DNA from: Psychrobacter immobilis
GTDB lineage: Bacteria; Pseudomonadota; Gammaproteobacteria; Pseudomonadales; Moraxellaceae
NCBI RefSeq assembly: GCF_904846065.1
Contig: NZ_CAJGZV010000001.1
Coordinates: forward strand, 310,001 to 374,000
Direction of reading: 5' to 3'
Length of the DNA: 64,000 bases
The translations under genes and the position numbers were made by a program. Shown here in pieces: positions 50,854 through 58,291 of the stretch. The notes below the pieces were generated by a model. The model saw only the letters and a list, made by a program, of their open reading frames with translations, was not told where the DNA came from and searched no databases. The stretch's first letter is position 1; the number at the start of each line of letters is the position of its first letter.

Positions 50854-51042
50854 TTAACTCTCCATCTCCCCAACCAACCACTGCTCAAAATCATCAACCT
50901 GCGCCGCCAACTCCGTATGCGCTTGTTTTAGCCCATCCAGTGCCGCTTTGACAGTATTGCGATCGTATTTAATACCCGTCAGCGTATCTTTTAACAAATC
51001 AATCAATTCAACGTTTAGCGCATCTGAGAAGATAGCAATCAT
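50854..51042 (-). pseudogene. 3' fragment of a second lplA
   Basis: 61 codons homologous to the C-terminal end of LplA (56806-57825): IFSDALNVELIDLLK is identical, and by hand alignment 39 of 59 residues match up to GEME. The rest of the gene is missing; homology begins abruptly at 51042, just after the end of the Sel1 gene. Same orientation as the intact copy. It cannot be functional and is best seen as the scar of a recombination or integration event at lplA. Confidence 0.88.
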
Positions 51043-51942
51043 GTATAAATATTAAACCAAGTTGCGTATCACTCTAGTTGTTTAAACTATTCTCGATATC
51101 ACCCAATGTAAGCCCCGTTTCTTGAGTGCTATAGATAGTGATGCCAGTATCATCAATTTTACCATTCATGACCAATCTACCAATGCGATTACTGGCTTCT
51201 TGATTGCCTTGATCGGCCGCTTTTTTGTACCATTCAAAAGCTTCGTCATAGTCTTGAGGGACGCCATAGCCGTTTTCGTAGAGACCACCGATATTAAGTT
51301 GTGCTAAATCCAGACCTTGAGCGGCAGCTTTGGTATACCATTCCAATGCTTCGGTATAGCTTTGTGGCACGCCGTAGCCGTTTTCATAAAGATTGCCAAT
51401 ATTGTTTTGAGCATCAAAAGATCCATTGTCAGCAGCTAATACATACCACTCCATTGCTTTTTGGTAATTTTGCTCAACACCACTACCTTCATAATACATG
51501 ATGCCTATACGATATTGAGCATCAGAATCTCCTTGGTTAGCAGATTTTTGAAACCATTCAAATTTTTTGAAATCATCTTGCTTAACAGCAATACCTTCGT
51601 GGTACATAACACCTAAATCAAATTGAGCATCAGAATCTCCTTGGTTAGCAGCTTGCTTAACCCATTCAAATGCTTTTTGATAATTTTGATCTACGCCTAA
51701 ACCTTCATAATACATAATACCTAGATAATGTTTAGCAGGGGCATAGCCTTGATTGGCAGCTTTTTCAAATAGTTCAAAAGCTTTGTTATCATCTTCAGGA
51801 ACTGAGTTGCCTTCATAGTAGGCAAGGCCAAGATCATAGGTCTCAGCAGGAGTGCTTTGATTTGATAGTACTGGTGCGTTTGATGATTCAGCTGAACAAG
51901 CGGAAACGATTAATATATTTGATAATAAAGTAGCTAATATAG

Positions 51943-52495
51943 TCAGTTCACAATAAAATAAATACAGCCCATATCCTGAAATAGCTTAGGCAGATTATTC
52001 TCCATCCACCCTTGGCGTAGAAACTTAGCTTGAGCCCATTTCTTTTCAATGGGGTTTAGATCAGGACTGTAGGGTGGCAGCCATAGAATACGATGACCGT
52101 GCCTGTTCAGTAGTTTTTGAATACGCTTGCTCTTATGAAAGCGGGCATTATCCATAACGATCACGCATTTAGTCTTGAGACTTGGAATTAGCGTGAACTT
52201 GCACCAGTCATAAAATATATGGCTGTTGATATTTTGTTCAAAGTAATCAAGCGCAAACAGCATCTTTTTATACAAAGCACCGATGACATTAGTGCGCTTT
52301 TTTGCTTGCCAGTTGAAGCTGTCGATACAGGGTTTGCCTATCGGTGAGTATCCGTAAGGTCTTATAGTTTCAGCCTCAAAGCCGCTTTCATCCATATACA
52401 CAATGGGATAGCCTTGCTGTGTAAAGCTATCAAGCTTACTCTGATACGACGCTCTTTTTATCAGGCAGGCTTTTGGATGCTCTAAGGTCTTTTTT
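51943..52495 (-). CDS. IS630-family transposase, DDE domain (second frame)
   Basis: Catalytic part of the transposase. It contains IVYMDESGFE (first Asp), VIVMDNARFHKS (second Asp) and YSPDLNPIEKKWAQ (Glu). The first Met of the frame is at 52401, but the frame is open upstream to the A8 tract at 52490-52497 with the family-like stretch KTLEHPKACLIKRASYQSKLDSF, so it is normally read as a continuation of the first frame. The stop codon lies in the terminal inverted repeat. Confidence 0.9.
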
Positions 52496-52789
52496 TTGAC
52501 TGATACCTAGGCGTTTTAAAGCATTGTGCATGCCGGTCTTACTACAGTTGAATCGCCTAGCTCGCTCATATAAATAGTCATCTGGATGTTGTTCAACGTC
52601 TTTTAAGAGTGCTTCATTCGGTATTTTAGTCGGTGGTTTATTCCGGGTTTGTTTGATACTTGAATCTTTGAGCCAGCGCTGTAATGCGGTTTTGCTAATA
52701 TTATAAAAAGTACAAGCCTGACGGATACTCATGTCTTTGTTTTTGACACTTTTAATCACTTGTGCTCGAAAATCTGCTGAATAGGTCAT
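52436..52789 (-). CDS. IS630-family transposase, helix-turn-helix part (first frame)
   Basis: 117 residues; helix-turn-helix MTYSADFRAQVIKSVKNKDMSIRQACTFYNISKTALQRWLKD, then a second DNA-binding segment ending in KRLGISQKKD. The frame passes the A8 run (52490-52497 on the plus strand as T8) and ends soon after. Reading on with one A fewer joins the DDE frame, giving about 281 residues. This can be programmed slippage or a real frameshift. Confidence 0.88.
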   Translation of the reverse strand: MTYSADFRAQVIKSVKNKDMSIRQACTFYNISKTALQRWLKDSSIKQTRNKPPTKIPNEALLKDVEQHPDDYLYERARRFNCSKTGMHNALKRLGISQKKDLRASKSLPDKKSVVSE

Positions 52790-52923
52790 TTGTTATTCTG
52801 CCATTTCGCTTGTTTTAAAACGATTGTATCTTATTTAAAAAGAACTGACTATAGTAAAGACTGAATGAGAGTAGTATTTTTTCTTTGATGCATTGAATAT
52901 CCTTTTTTTAATTGTTATAACTA

Positions 52924-53493
52924 TTAATTATCCAACTCTATAGCAATAGAATTATCATGTTTTTTTATATTCAAGTCATAACAAGATAAACTGTAATCAT
53001 ACTTAAGTTCTACCAAAGTACGAGCTTTAAATAAATCAATAAGATAATCATTTTGCATTTCGGTCATATACATAAAAATGGTAGCTTTATCCTTACATAG
53101 AATACGGACACGTTTGGCTGTTTTATCAGATCTACTTGAGGTATTAGCTATATAATCGTTTTCGTCAATTTTATCAGTCATATCTACCCAGCCTTCTTTG
53201 AGAAGAAAGCCATGTAAATGTAACAGTCTATTCTTGTCAAACTCGGGGCTTGCATATCTGGATGTGTACCACACATCCCTATTAGAATAACTATGATCGC
53301 TTACTTTGAAGTTCATAAACTTAGCAATTGTATCAAGTTCGGATATAAGCCAGCTTTCTTTCTCAACCAATTCTCGTTGGTATATTTCAAGCTCTTTATT
53401 TGGTTCTAAGTCTACAGTCCATACAAATAAAATAACAACGAATGCAATAAGTGAAATATCAGAAAACTTATATTCTCTACCTCTTATTTTCAC
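52924..53493 (-). CDS. hypothetical membrane-anchored protein, candidate immunity protein
   Basis: 189 residues, not recognised. One N-terminal hydrophobic segment (about 11-27, SDISLIAFVVILFVWTV) and an outer domain of about 160 residues rich in Asp, Lys and Tyr. It follows the CPCC gene by about 45 bases on the same strand within the toxin locus, so an immunity role is plausible by position only. AT-rich like its neighbours. Confidence 0.6.
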   Translation of the reverse strand: MKIRGREYKFSDISLIAFVVILFVWTVDLEPNKELEIYQRELVEKESWLISELDTIAKFMNFKVSDHSYSNRDVWYTSRYASPEFDKNRLLHLHGFLLKEGWVDMTDKIDENDYIANTSSRSDKTAKRVRILCKDKATIFMYMTEMQNDYLIDLFKARTLVELKYDYSLSCYDLNIKKHDNSIAIELDN

Positions 53494-53536
53494 TGATTAT
53501 TTTCCTACATACTCAATAATATTTTTCAAAACTAGG

Positions 53537-53794
53537 TTATTTAATGCGCTTTAAATATTCTAAGTAGTTAACTAATTGTTCTCTATATTTCTCATCCGAT
53601 TTAAATTTTGGAGATTCAATCCACTTATTACGATTATGAATAATTGATTCTAAGGTAAAGTCCTCATAACCAGACTCCGCTTCACAACAAGGACATATTT
53701 CATATAATGGGAATTCACCGTCAAGACCCCATGGCAAGAAATCCTCATCATAGTAACCGCATATTTTACAACTGTGTAACTCTCTATTGAGCAT
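53537..53794 (-). CDS. CPCC-type cysteine-rich small protein, candidate immunity protein
   Basis: 85 residues from ATG 53794. Four Cys in CKICGYY ... ICPCCEAESGYEDF form a probable zinc-binding core, as in the CPCC-type small proteins often found beside polymorphic toxins. Its start overlaps the stop of the upstream toxin frame by 11 bases, so the two are translationally coupled, as toxin-immunity pairs usually are. A longer frame from 53923 lies inside the toxin gene and is rejected. Immunity role is inference. Confidence 0.78.
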   Translation of the reverse strand: MLNRELHSCKICGYYDEDFLPWGLDGEFPLYEICPCCEAESGYEDFTLESIIHNRNKWIESPKFKSDEKYREQLVNYLEYLKRIK

Positions 53795-54659
53795 GAAAAT
53801 ATTCCAAATTAGTTGAGTAGGGATGTGTGGAAGCATCAGGCTTAAAAATTGTTCGAGGTGCACCATCTTTCGTTTTGACGGCAAATGTGTTTGTTTTCGG
53901 ATTATATAAAACCGTATCACCATTCTTTCTTGTTTTATTTAAAGTTCCACGCGGAGGGTCACTGACAAACTCTTGAGCATGACGATAGTAGTCATTTTGA
54001 GATTTTAGCTCAGGAAATTCTTTGCTATGTTTACTCCAATGCTCTGCTAGGTTTGTATTAGGATATCTTTTCTTAGTAGAAGTCCAGTCGAAACCTTTTT
54101 CAGAGTCTCTGTAGATATTGTTATTACTTACCGCTCGTTTTCGAATCACGTACTGTCCAGCTTTAACACTAGTTTTAGCAGATAAAGCACCCAAACCTAG
54201 CGGAAATGACATAATGTCAAAAACTAATCCCGCCTCATCACCAATTTTTTGCACACCTTCATAATATTTAGCACGATCACCATTGACATCTATCCAGAGA
54301 GAATTAAGACGTTCTTGATAAATTAGCTCTTCGGGAGTACCTGCTCCTGCCCAAAGCCCACCGTCTTTCAATGCTTGTTCAGTAGATACGTCAACCCACA
54401 TCCCTAACTCATCATCAGACATTTCATCTACAGAATCTTTGTTGTCAGAAGCTGCAAAGTTAGAAAGTACAGTTTCTGGATCAGTTTTAGGAAACACCAA
54501 AGGCGCTGCCTGCGCAATACTGCCTACATCAAAACCTGACTCCGCAAATGACTGCTGACTGGCAATTAGTTTAGCGCCGCAGCTGGTGACATCACCGCCA
54601 CGTGCAGTGGGTGCGCCATCGACAATAAAGGAGTCATCACCACTAAGAATGGTGGTCAC
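53784..54659 (-). CDS. orphan polymorphic toxin with truncated PAAR domain
   Basis: 291 codons from a GTG at 54659; homology to the PAAR protein at 55638-56585 extends further upstream to about 54764, but no start codon is found there, so the 5' end is missing. Residues 1-50 match PAAR residues 47-100 of the intact effector (SGDxSFIVDGAPxARxGDVTSCGAKLI), and the shared linker FDVGSIAQAAPLVF follows. The C-terminal ~90 residues (NLAEHWSKHSKEFPEL ... KTRKNGDTVLYNPKTNTFAVKTKDGAPRTIFKPD) resemble predicted nuclease toxin tips of the barnase/EndoU/colicin (BECR) kind; that is a motif impression. Probably silent unless recombined onto the intact PAAR gene. Confidence 0.8.
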   Translation of the reverse strand: MTTILSGDDSFIVDGAPTARGGDVTSCGAKLIASQQSFAESGFDVGSIAQAAPLVFPKTDPETVLSNFAASDNKDSVDEMSDDELGMWVDVSTEQALKDGGLWAGAGTPEELIYQERLNSLWIDVNGDRAKYYEGVQKIGDEAGLVFDIMSFPLGLGALSAKTSVKAGQYVIRKRAVSNNNIYRDSEKGFDWTSTKKRYPNTNLAEHWSKHSKEFPELKSQNDYYRHAQEFVSDPPRGTLNKTRKNGDTVLYNPKTNTFAVKTKDGAPRTIFKPDASTHPYSTNLEYFHAQ

Positions 54660-54728
54660 CTTTTTGCATTTTTTACAGATGACTTTATCGCCTTTACGCG
54701 CGACTGGGATACCGTTATGAGTGGTGTG
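54652..54728. repeat. 77-bp direct repeat in PAAR-coding DNA, copy A
   Basis: Identical to 56443-56519 over 77 bases, with lesser similarity on both sides (to about 54548 and 54764). It encodes the PAAR segment with CKKCKKVTTI. Such identity between live and orphan modules allows homologous exchange. Confidence 0.93.
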
Positions 54729-54871
54729 GTGTGTGTGTGATGAGCCGGAGCTTACTACCTCCGATAAAAGCTTTATATTTAAAGCCAGACTTGGGTAGAT
54801 GTGTCCCTGATATTTAAGCTATTCTGGGCGCTATGTATCATCGAGTATAAAACCACAGAACTATCTATCGT

Positions 54872-55573
54872 TTATTTTCTAATGTAGCGACCATAACGTT
54901 TTGGTTTTATCGAATCAAATGTATTAAATGTTAAGTTAGTAATACATCGACTATTATTTTCTTTCTCTAAATCACTGATTATTTTTAAAGGTTTTGAGTT
55001 GTTGCTTTGATCTGAGGAGGAGCTGTAGCCTCTTATGTGATCTTTTATGCCAACAATAACTAACCTATTGGTCAGAAAGACTTTTCCTATATCGTTCTTT
55101 TTATCTAAAACGCGGTAGTATGATTGAAAGTGACTGTTATAAGATTTTTTGTAATCAGATATTAATTTATTATATTCTGAACTATTGAAGCAGATAGGAT
55201 TTTTGAAATCAATAATAAGCAACTTGCTATTTATATCACTTACCCTTAAGTCTATGTCCTGAATAAAAGGATGCTCGTTTGTGTCCTGAGAAATTTCAAA
55301 AAAATTATTAAGACCATGCGCTACTTCAATTAATTGAAATTGATGGTTATAAAAATTTTCAACTTGATGAATTGAATACGGGTAGTTATTTGAAAAATAG
55401 TCAATTGTGTTAAAAATCATTCGTTTTTCTTCATTTAAGCTATCAATATCTATATGGGATGCATTGTTCATAGTAATAGATGAGTGGGCAGTTGTGCAAT
55501 AAAACATTATTGTACTTAATAGTAAAATATTTCTAATGATTTTTTTTGTTTTATCGTTATTCACAAGTATCAA
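54872..55573 (-). CDS. exported hypothetical protein, candidate immunity for the PAAR peptidase
   Basis: 233 residues, not recognised. N-terminal signal peptide (basic start, IIRNILLLSTIMFYCTTAHSS) followed by a soluble domain rich in Asn, Ser, Asp and Ile. It begins 65 bases after the PAAR effector stop on the same strand. In effector loci the next gene is usually the immunity protein; an exported one implies the toxin acts in the periplasm. The gene is more AT-rich than core genes. Function is inferred from position alone. Confidence 0.62.
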   Translation of the reverse strand: MILVNNDKTKKIIRNILLLSTIMFYCTTAHSSITMNNASHIDIDSLNEEKRMIFNTIDYFSNNYPYSIHQVENFYNHQFQLIEVAHGLNNFFEISQDTNEHPFIQDIDLRVSDINSKLLIIDFKNPICFNSSEYNKLISDYKKSYNSHFQSYYRVLDKKNDIGKVFLTNRLVIVGIKDHIRGYSSSSDQSNNSKPLKIISDLEKENNSRCITNLTFNTFDSIKPKRYGRYIRK

Positions 55574-55637
55574 CCTATATTTTTTAATAAACTACTATTA
55601 TTAGTAAAAATTTATTTTACTGTAGTAAATACTATTT

Positions 55638-56585
55638 TTAAAAATTCAATAGCAGCTCATTTAAATTGCCTTCGTTCTCATATTCATCATAACGGTTACC
55701 GTAAAAGTCGTTATATTTTTCACCTGTAGTAGATGTCTTACGATTTCCATATACTTTTCCCGCTTCACTCCAAGCGCTATGATCATCACCATATTTCTCA
55801 TATGCTGATACAAGAGTTTTAAGCTCATTTGGATCACTATGCGGTTTCATAATATCTATGGCACCATTATCTAGTAACTCTTCTCTGATCATGACACTGT
55901 AAATCGCAGCGCCTCCTTCTCCTTTTAGCTTACTATCAATATAAGCATCTCTACTTGATATGTCGATCTCTCCTTGATAGGTAGCATGACCTACCTCATG
56001 AGTGAGCGCATGCATAGCCATAGCTGGCTTATCTCTATAATATTCAGAAACTACTATTTCTCTATCTTCATAATTAGTATATGTTCCTCCAGAATCAGGA
56101 CCATACATTATGTTCCAATCTGCTTCTTGCAAATCTTTGATATTTTCCTGCAAAGTAGGTGAGTCAGCTGCAATTTTATCAACGTCATCACCTAAATTAG
56201 TAATGACATAGTCATCTTCAATAGGCTCCTCATCATCCTCTACAAAGCTATTCCCAAATAAAGCATCAGGCTCCGACTTCGCAAACACCAAAGGCGCTGC
56301 CTGTGCAATACTGCCAACATCAAAGTCAGACTCTGCAAACGCTTGCTGAATCGCAATCAGCTTAGCGCCGCAGCTAGTGACATCGCCGTCGCGAGCAATA
56401 GGTGCGCCATCGACAATAAAGGATGCATCACCACTAAGAATAGTGGTCACCTTTTTGCATTTTTTACAGATGACTTTATCGCCTTTACGCGCGACTGGGA
56501 TACCGTTATGAGTGGTGTGCGGTGAGCCGGAGATGACCGTCCCACCGTGAGAGGTCTTTGCGCCGACGGTGATATAGGCTGCCAT
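55638..56585 (-). CDS. PAAR-domain effector with zinc-metallopeptidase-like C terminus
   Basis: 315 residues. The N-terminal PAAR domain (about 1-100: TSHGGTVISGSPHTTHNGIPVARKGDKVICKKCKK ... FIVDGAPIARDGDVTSCGAKL) forms the spike tip that docks on VgrG of a type VI secretion system. After an acidic linker (about 105-135) the C-terminal domain has AMHALTHEVGHATYQ, a HExxH zinc site (196-200), and a downstream LKGEGGAAIY with a Glu (about 223) that could be the third ligand. This points to a peptidase or peptidoglycan-acting toxin; the target is unknown. No VgrG or T6SS gene is in the window. The start ATG 56585 matches PAAR families. Confidence 0.87.
   Translation of the reverse strand: MAAYITVGAKTSHGGTVISGSPHTTHNGIPVARKGDKVICKKCKKVTTILSGDASFIVDGAPIARDGDVTSCGAKLIAIQQAFAESDFDVGSIAQAAPLVFAKSEPDALFGNSFVEDDEEPIEDDYVITNLGDDVDKIAADSPTLQENIKDLQEADWNIMYGPDSGGTYTNYEDREIVVSEYYRDKPAMAMHALTHEVGHATYQGEIDISSRDAYIDSKLKGEGGAAIYSVMIREELLDNGAIDIMKPHSDPNELKTLVSAYEKYGDDHSAWSEAGKVYGNRKTSTTGEKYNDFYGNRYDEYENEGNLNELLLNF
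56443..56519. repeat. 77-bp direct repeat in PAAR-coding DNA, copy B
   Basis: Same 77 bases as 54652-54728, here inside the intact PAAR effector gene. Confidence 0.93.
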
Positions 56586-56805
56586 AGTGCTACCTTGCTT
56601 AAACGTTTAAAGTTTGGATTGTTATAGCGATTCTATTATTTGCATCACATTATAGATGGCTACAGCGTAAAATATCAAACTTAAGTTTATTTAAAGGTAT
56701 AAATTATATGGCAAGCTCAGTCGGCGTAAACTATGAAAGATTTTGAAAAATTGAACACAAAAGGAAATTGAGTCCTTTTATTCATTATTAATAACAAGCA
56801 AAAAT

Positions 56806-57825
56806 CTAACCTTCCATCTCTCCAATTAGCCACACAGACACGTCATCAATCTGCGCTGCCAATTCAGGATGCCCTATACCTAATTCGTCCAGCTTTGCTT
56901 TAATAGTTTCTTTATTATATTTAACGTCAGTCAGTGACTCTTTTAATAGGTCAATCAGCTCGACATTTAACGCATCAGAAAAGATAACCACCTCCGTAAT
57001 CACTGCTTGCTTTACATCAAGGTGCAAATCAATAATGCCCCAATCAAAGCGCGTCTCAATATGATGGGTAAATTCAGGGGTCTTACCAAAACGCCAATCC
57101 CAATCTGCCATTTGTTGATAGTATTTTTTTAATGACGGCTCTTTTGCAAGTGTGGCTTCATCCAATTCTTCGACTGGCGTAGTGTCGCCATAATCAGTGT
57201 CACGATAATATTCACAAAAGGCCTCGATAATCGCATCGGATAAGATCTCGTGATTGATGTCTGCATTAAACTCAACCAAATTGGCGACACGAGAACGTAC
57301 GGACTTGATGCCTTTGGCTTTCAGTTTCAGCGGATGCGGATTGAGATAATCGCCGAGCTTCTGCATATTGGCGTTCACGAGTAATGTCCCGTGATGAAAG
57401 CTACGATCGGCTGCATGTTTAAAGGCGCTGCCTGATATTTTCTTATCACCGACTTGCATGTCATTACGACCTGATAAATCCGCGTCTATGCCTAACTTTT
57501 TTAGCGCATTGATGATGATGGTAAAGTTCGCTGCTTGATCGTAGTCGTCTTTGGGCGATAAAAAGGTAAAGTTGGTATTGCCCAAATCATGAAACACCGC
57601 GCCACCGCCACTCTGACGCCGCGCCAAAAACACATTGTCTTCTTCCATCTTATCGATTTTGCATTCTACCCATGGGTTTTGCGAGCGCCCGATGACCACA
57701 GTCTCGCTATTGCGCCATAAGAACAGTGTGTGCGAGTCGGGATTGAGCGTATTAAATATCCAATCCTCGGTCGCGAGGTTAAACCAAGGGTTGGTGACGG
57801 CAGATTTTAAGATGCGCAGTTTCAT
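56806..57825 (-). CDS. lplA: lipoate--protein ligase A
   Basis: Attaches scavenged lipoate to E2 and GcvH proteins using ATP. 339 residues. Conserved parts are WRNSETVVIGRSQNPW, LARRQSGGGAVFHDLGNTNFTFLS (the RRxSGGGxVxHDxGN core), KKISGSAFK with the catalytic Lys, and HHGTLLVNANM. The C-terminal lipoate-accessory domain ends in WLIGEMEG, of which a second diverged copy lies at 50854. It borders the island on its right side. Confidence 0.95.
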   Translation of the reverse strand: MKLRILKSAVTNPWFNLATEDWIFNTLNPDSHTLFLWRNSETVVIGRSQNPWVECKIDKMEEDNVFLARRQSGGGAVFHDLGNTNFTFLSPKDDYDQAANFTIIINALKKLGIDADLSGRNDMQVGDKKISGSAFKHAADRSFHHGTLLVNANMQKLGDYLNPHPLKLKAKGIKSVRSRVANLVEFNADINHEILSDAIIEAFCEYYRDTDYGDTTPVEELDEATLAKEPSLKKYYQQMADWDWRFGKTPEFTHHIETRFDWGIIDLHLDVKQAVITEVVIFSDALNVELIDLLKESLTDVKYNKETIKAKLDELGIGHPELAAQIDDVSVWLIGEMEG

Positions 57826-58291
57826 TGGGTGTCCTTTTTATTAAATGGTTTTTCTAGACTATGTTTTATCAATAGATACTGTCATTGTTGCTGATGCGAG
57901 GTTGGAATTCAATGGGGACGGGTAGGGAGTTTTGGGGTGTGAGGATAGGGCGAAGTATTTTTATTGAGGTTTGGACGAGGGTTTATAGATTTTCGAGGAA
58001 TGGTTGTTTTTGGAGCCAATCCTGCTATCCGCTTGTATCTAACTTGTCGATGGCGTGCGAACTAGTTTGTCTGGTGGCGTTCCAACATTCGAGCGACCGC
58101 CCCCAGCCATAGTCCGCATCGCCATCGTCTGCGTTAGGATACCGCTACTATCAGGGCTAAACCGCTCCTCAAATTGACTATTGATATCTTAAAGCTTCAC
58201 TTACTCCTATGTTATTATTAGGACTAAACTTAAGTAAATAAAAAATTATTTCGCTGAGTAAAGTGTTGAATGGTTTTAACGGAGAATGGCG
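57826..58291. other. unexplained intergenic region between lplA and the DUF4209-like gene
   Basis: About 460 bases. From about 57890 to 58160 the base composition changes to G/T-rich on the plus strand, unlike both neighbours, with no credible gene; a 75-codon frame at 57885 has no ribosome site. It may be decayed foreign DNA. The last 100 bases are AT-rich and probably hold the promoter of the next gene. Confidence 0.4.

Larger units (their letters stand above)
51940..52851 (-). mobile_element. IS630-family insertion sequence
   Basis: 912 bp. Ends TAGTCAGTTC... on both sides, inverted, flanked by a duplicated TA (51938-51939 and 52852-52853), as expected for IS630/Tc1-type transposition. 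It carries a transposase in two frames on the minus strand. It interrupts the signal-peptide region of the Sel1 lipoprotein gene. Confidence 0.95.
51074..52893 (-). pseudogene. Sel1-repeat lipoprotein gene interrupted by an IS630-family element
   Basis: The 3' part encodes a run of Sel1 repeats (for example MYYEGLGVDQNYQKAFEWVKQAANQGDSDAQ, about six copies), and its frame continues upstream of the first Met to the transposon at 51938. On the far side of the transposon is ATG 52893 with AAAGGATATTCA and 13 further codons. Removing the element and one TA gives an unbroken 301-codon gene with a signal peptide ending in a lipobox (SNILIVSAC). Sel1 lipoproteins near effector genes can act as immunity proteins, which is inference. 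The remaining frame has no proper start or signal, so the gene is presumably dead. Confidence 0.92.

Noticed and set aside
51074..51715. Sel1 protein as an intact 213-residue gene starting at 51715
   Set aside because: The frame continues upstream with Sel1-like and signal-peptide sequence to the transposon edge, and no ribosome site precedes the Met at 51715.
53795..53923. Longer start for the CPCC protein at 53923
   Set aside because: The extra 43 codons lie entirely within the toxin gene; the ATG at 53794 starts right at the conserved Cys region and gives the usual 11-base overlap.
57885..58112. 75-codon plus-strand frame between lplA and the DUF4209-like gene
   Set aside because: No ribosome site, odd composition with many Trp/Arg/Cys, no family resemblance.
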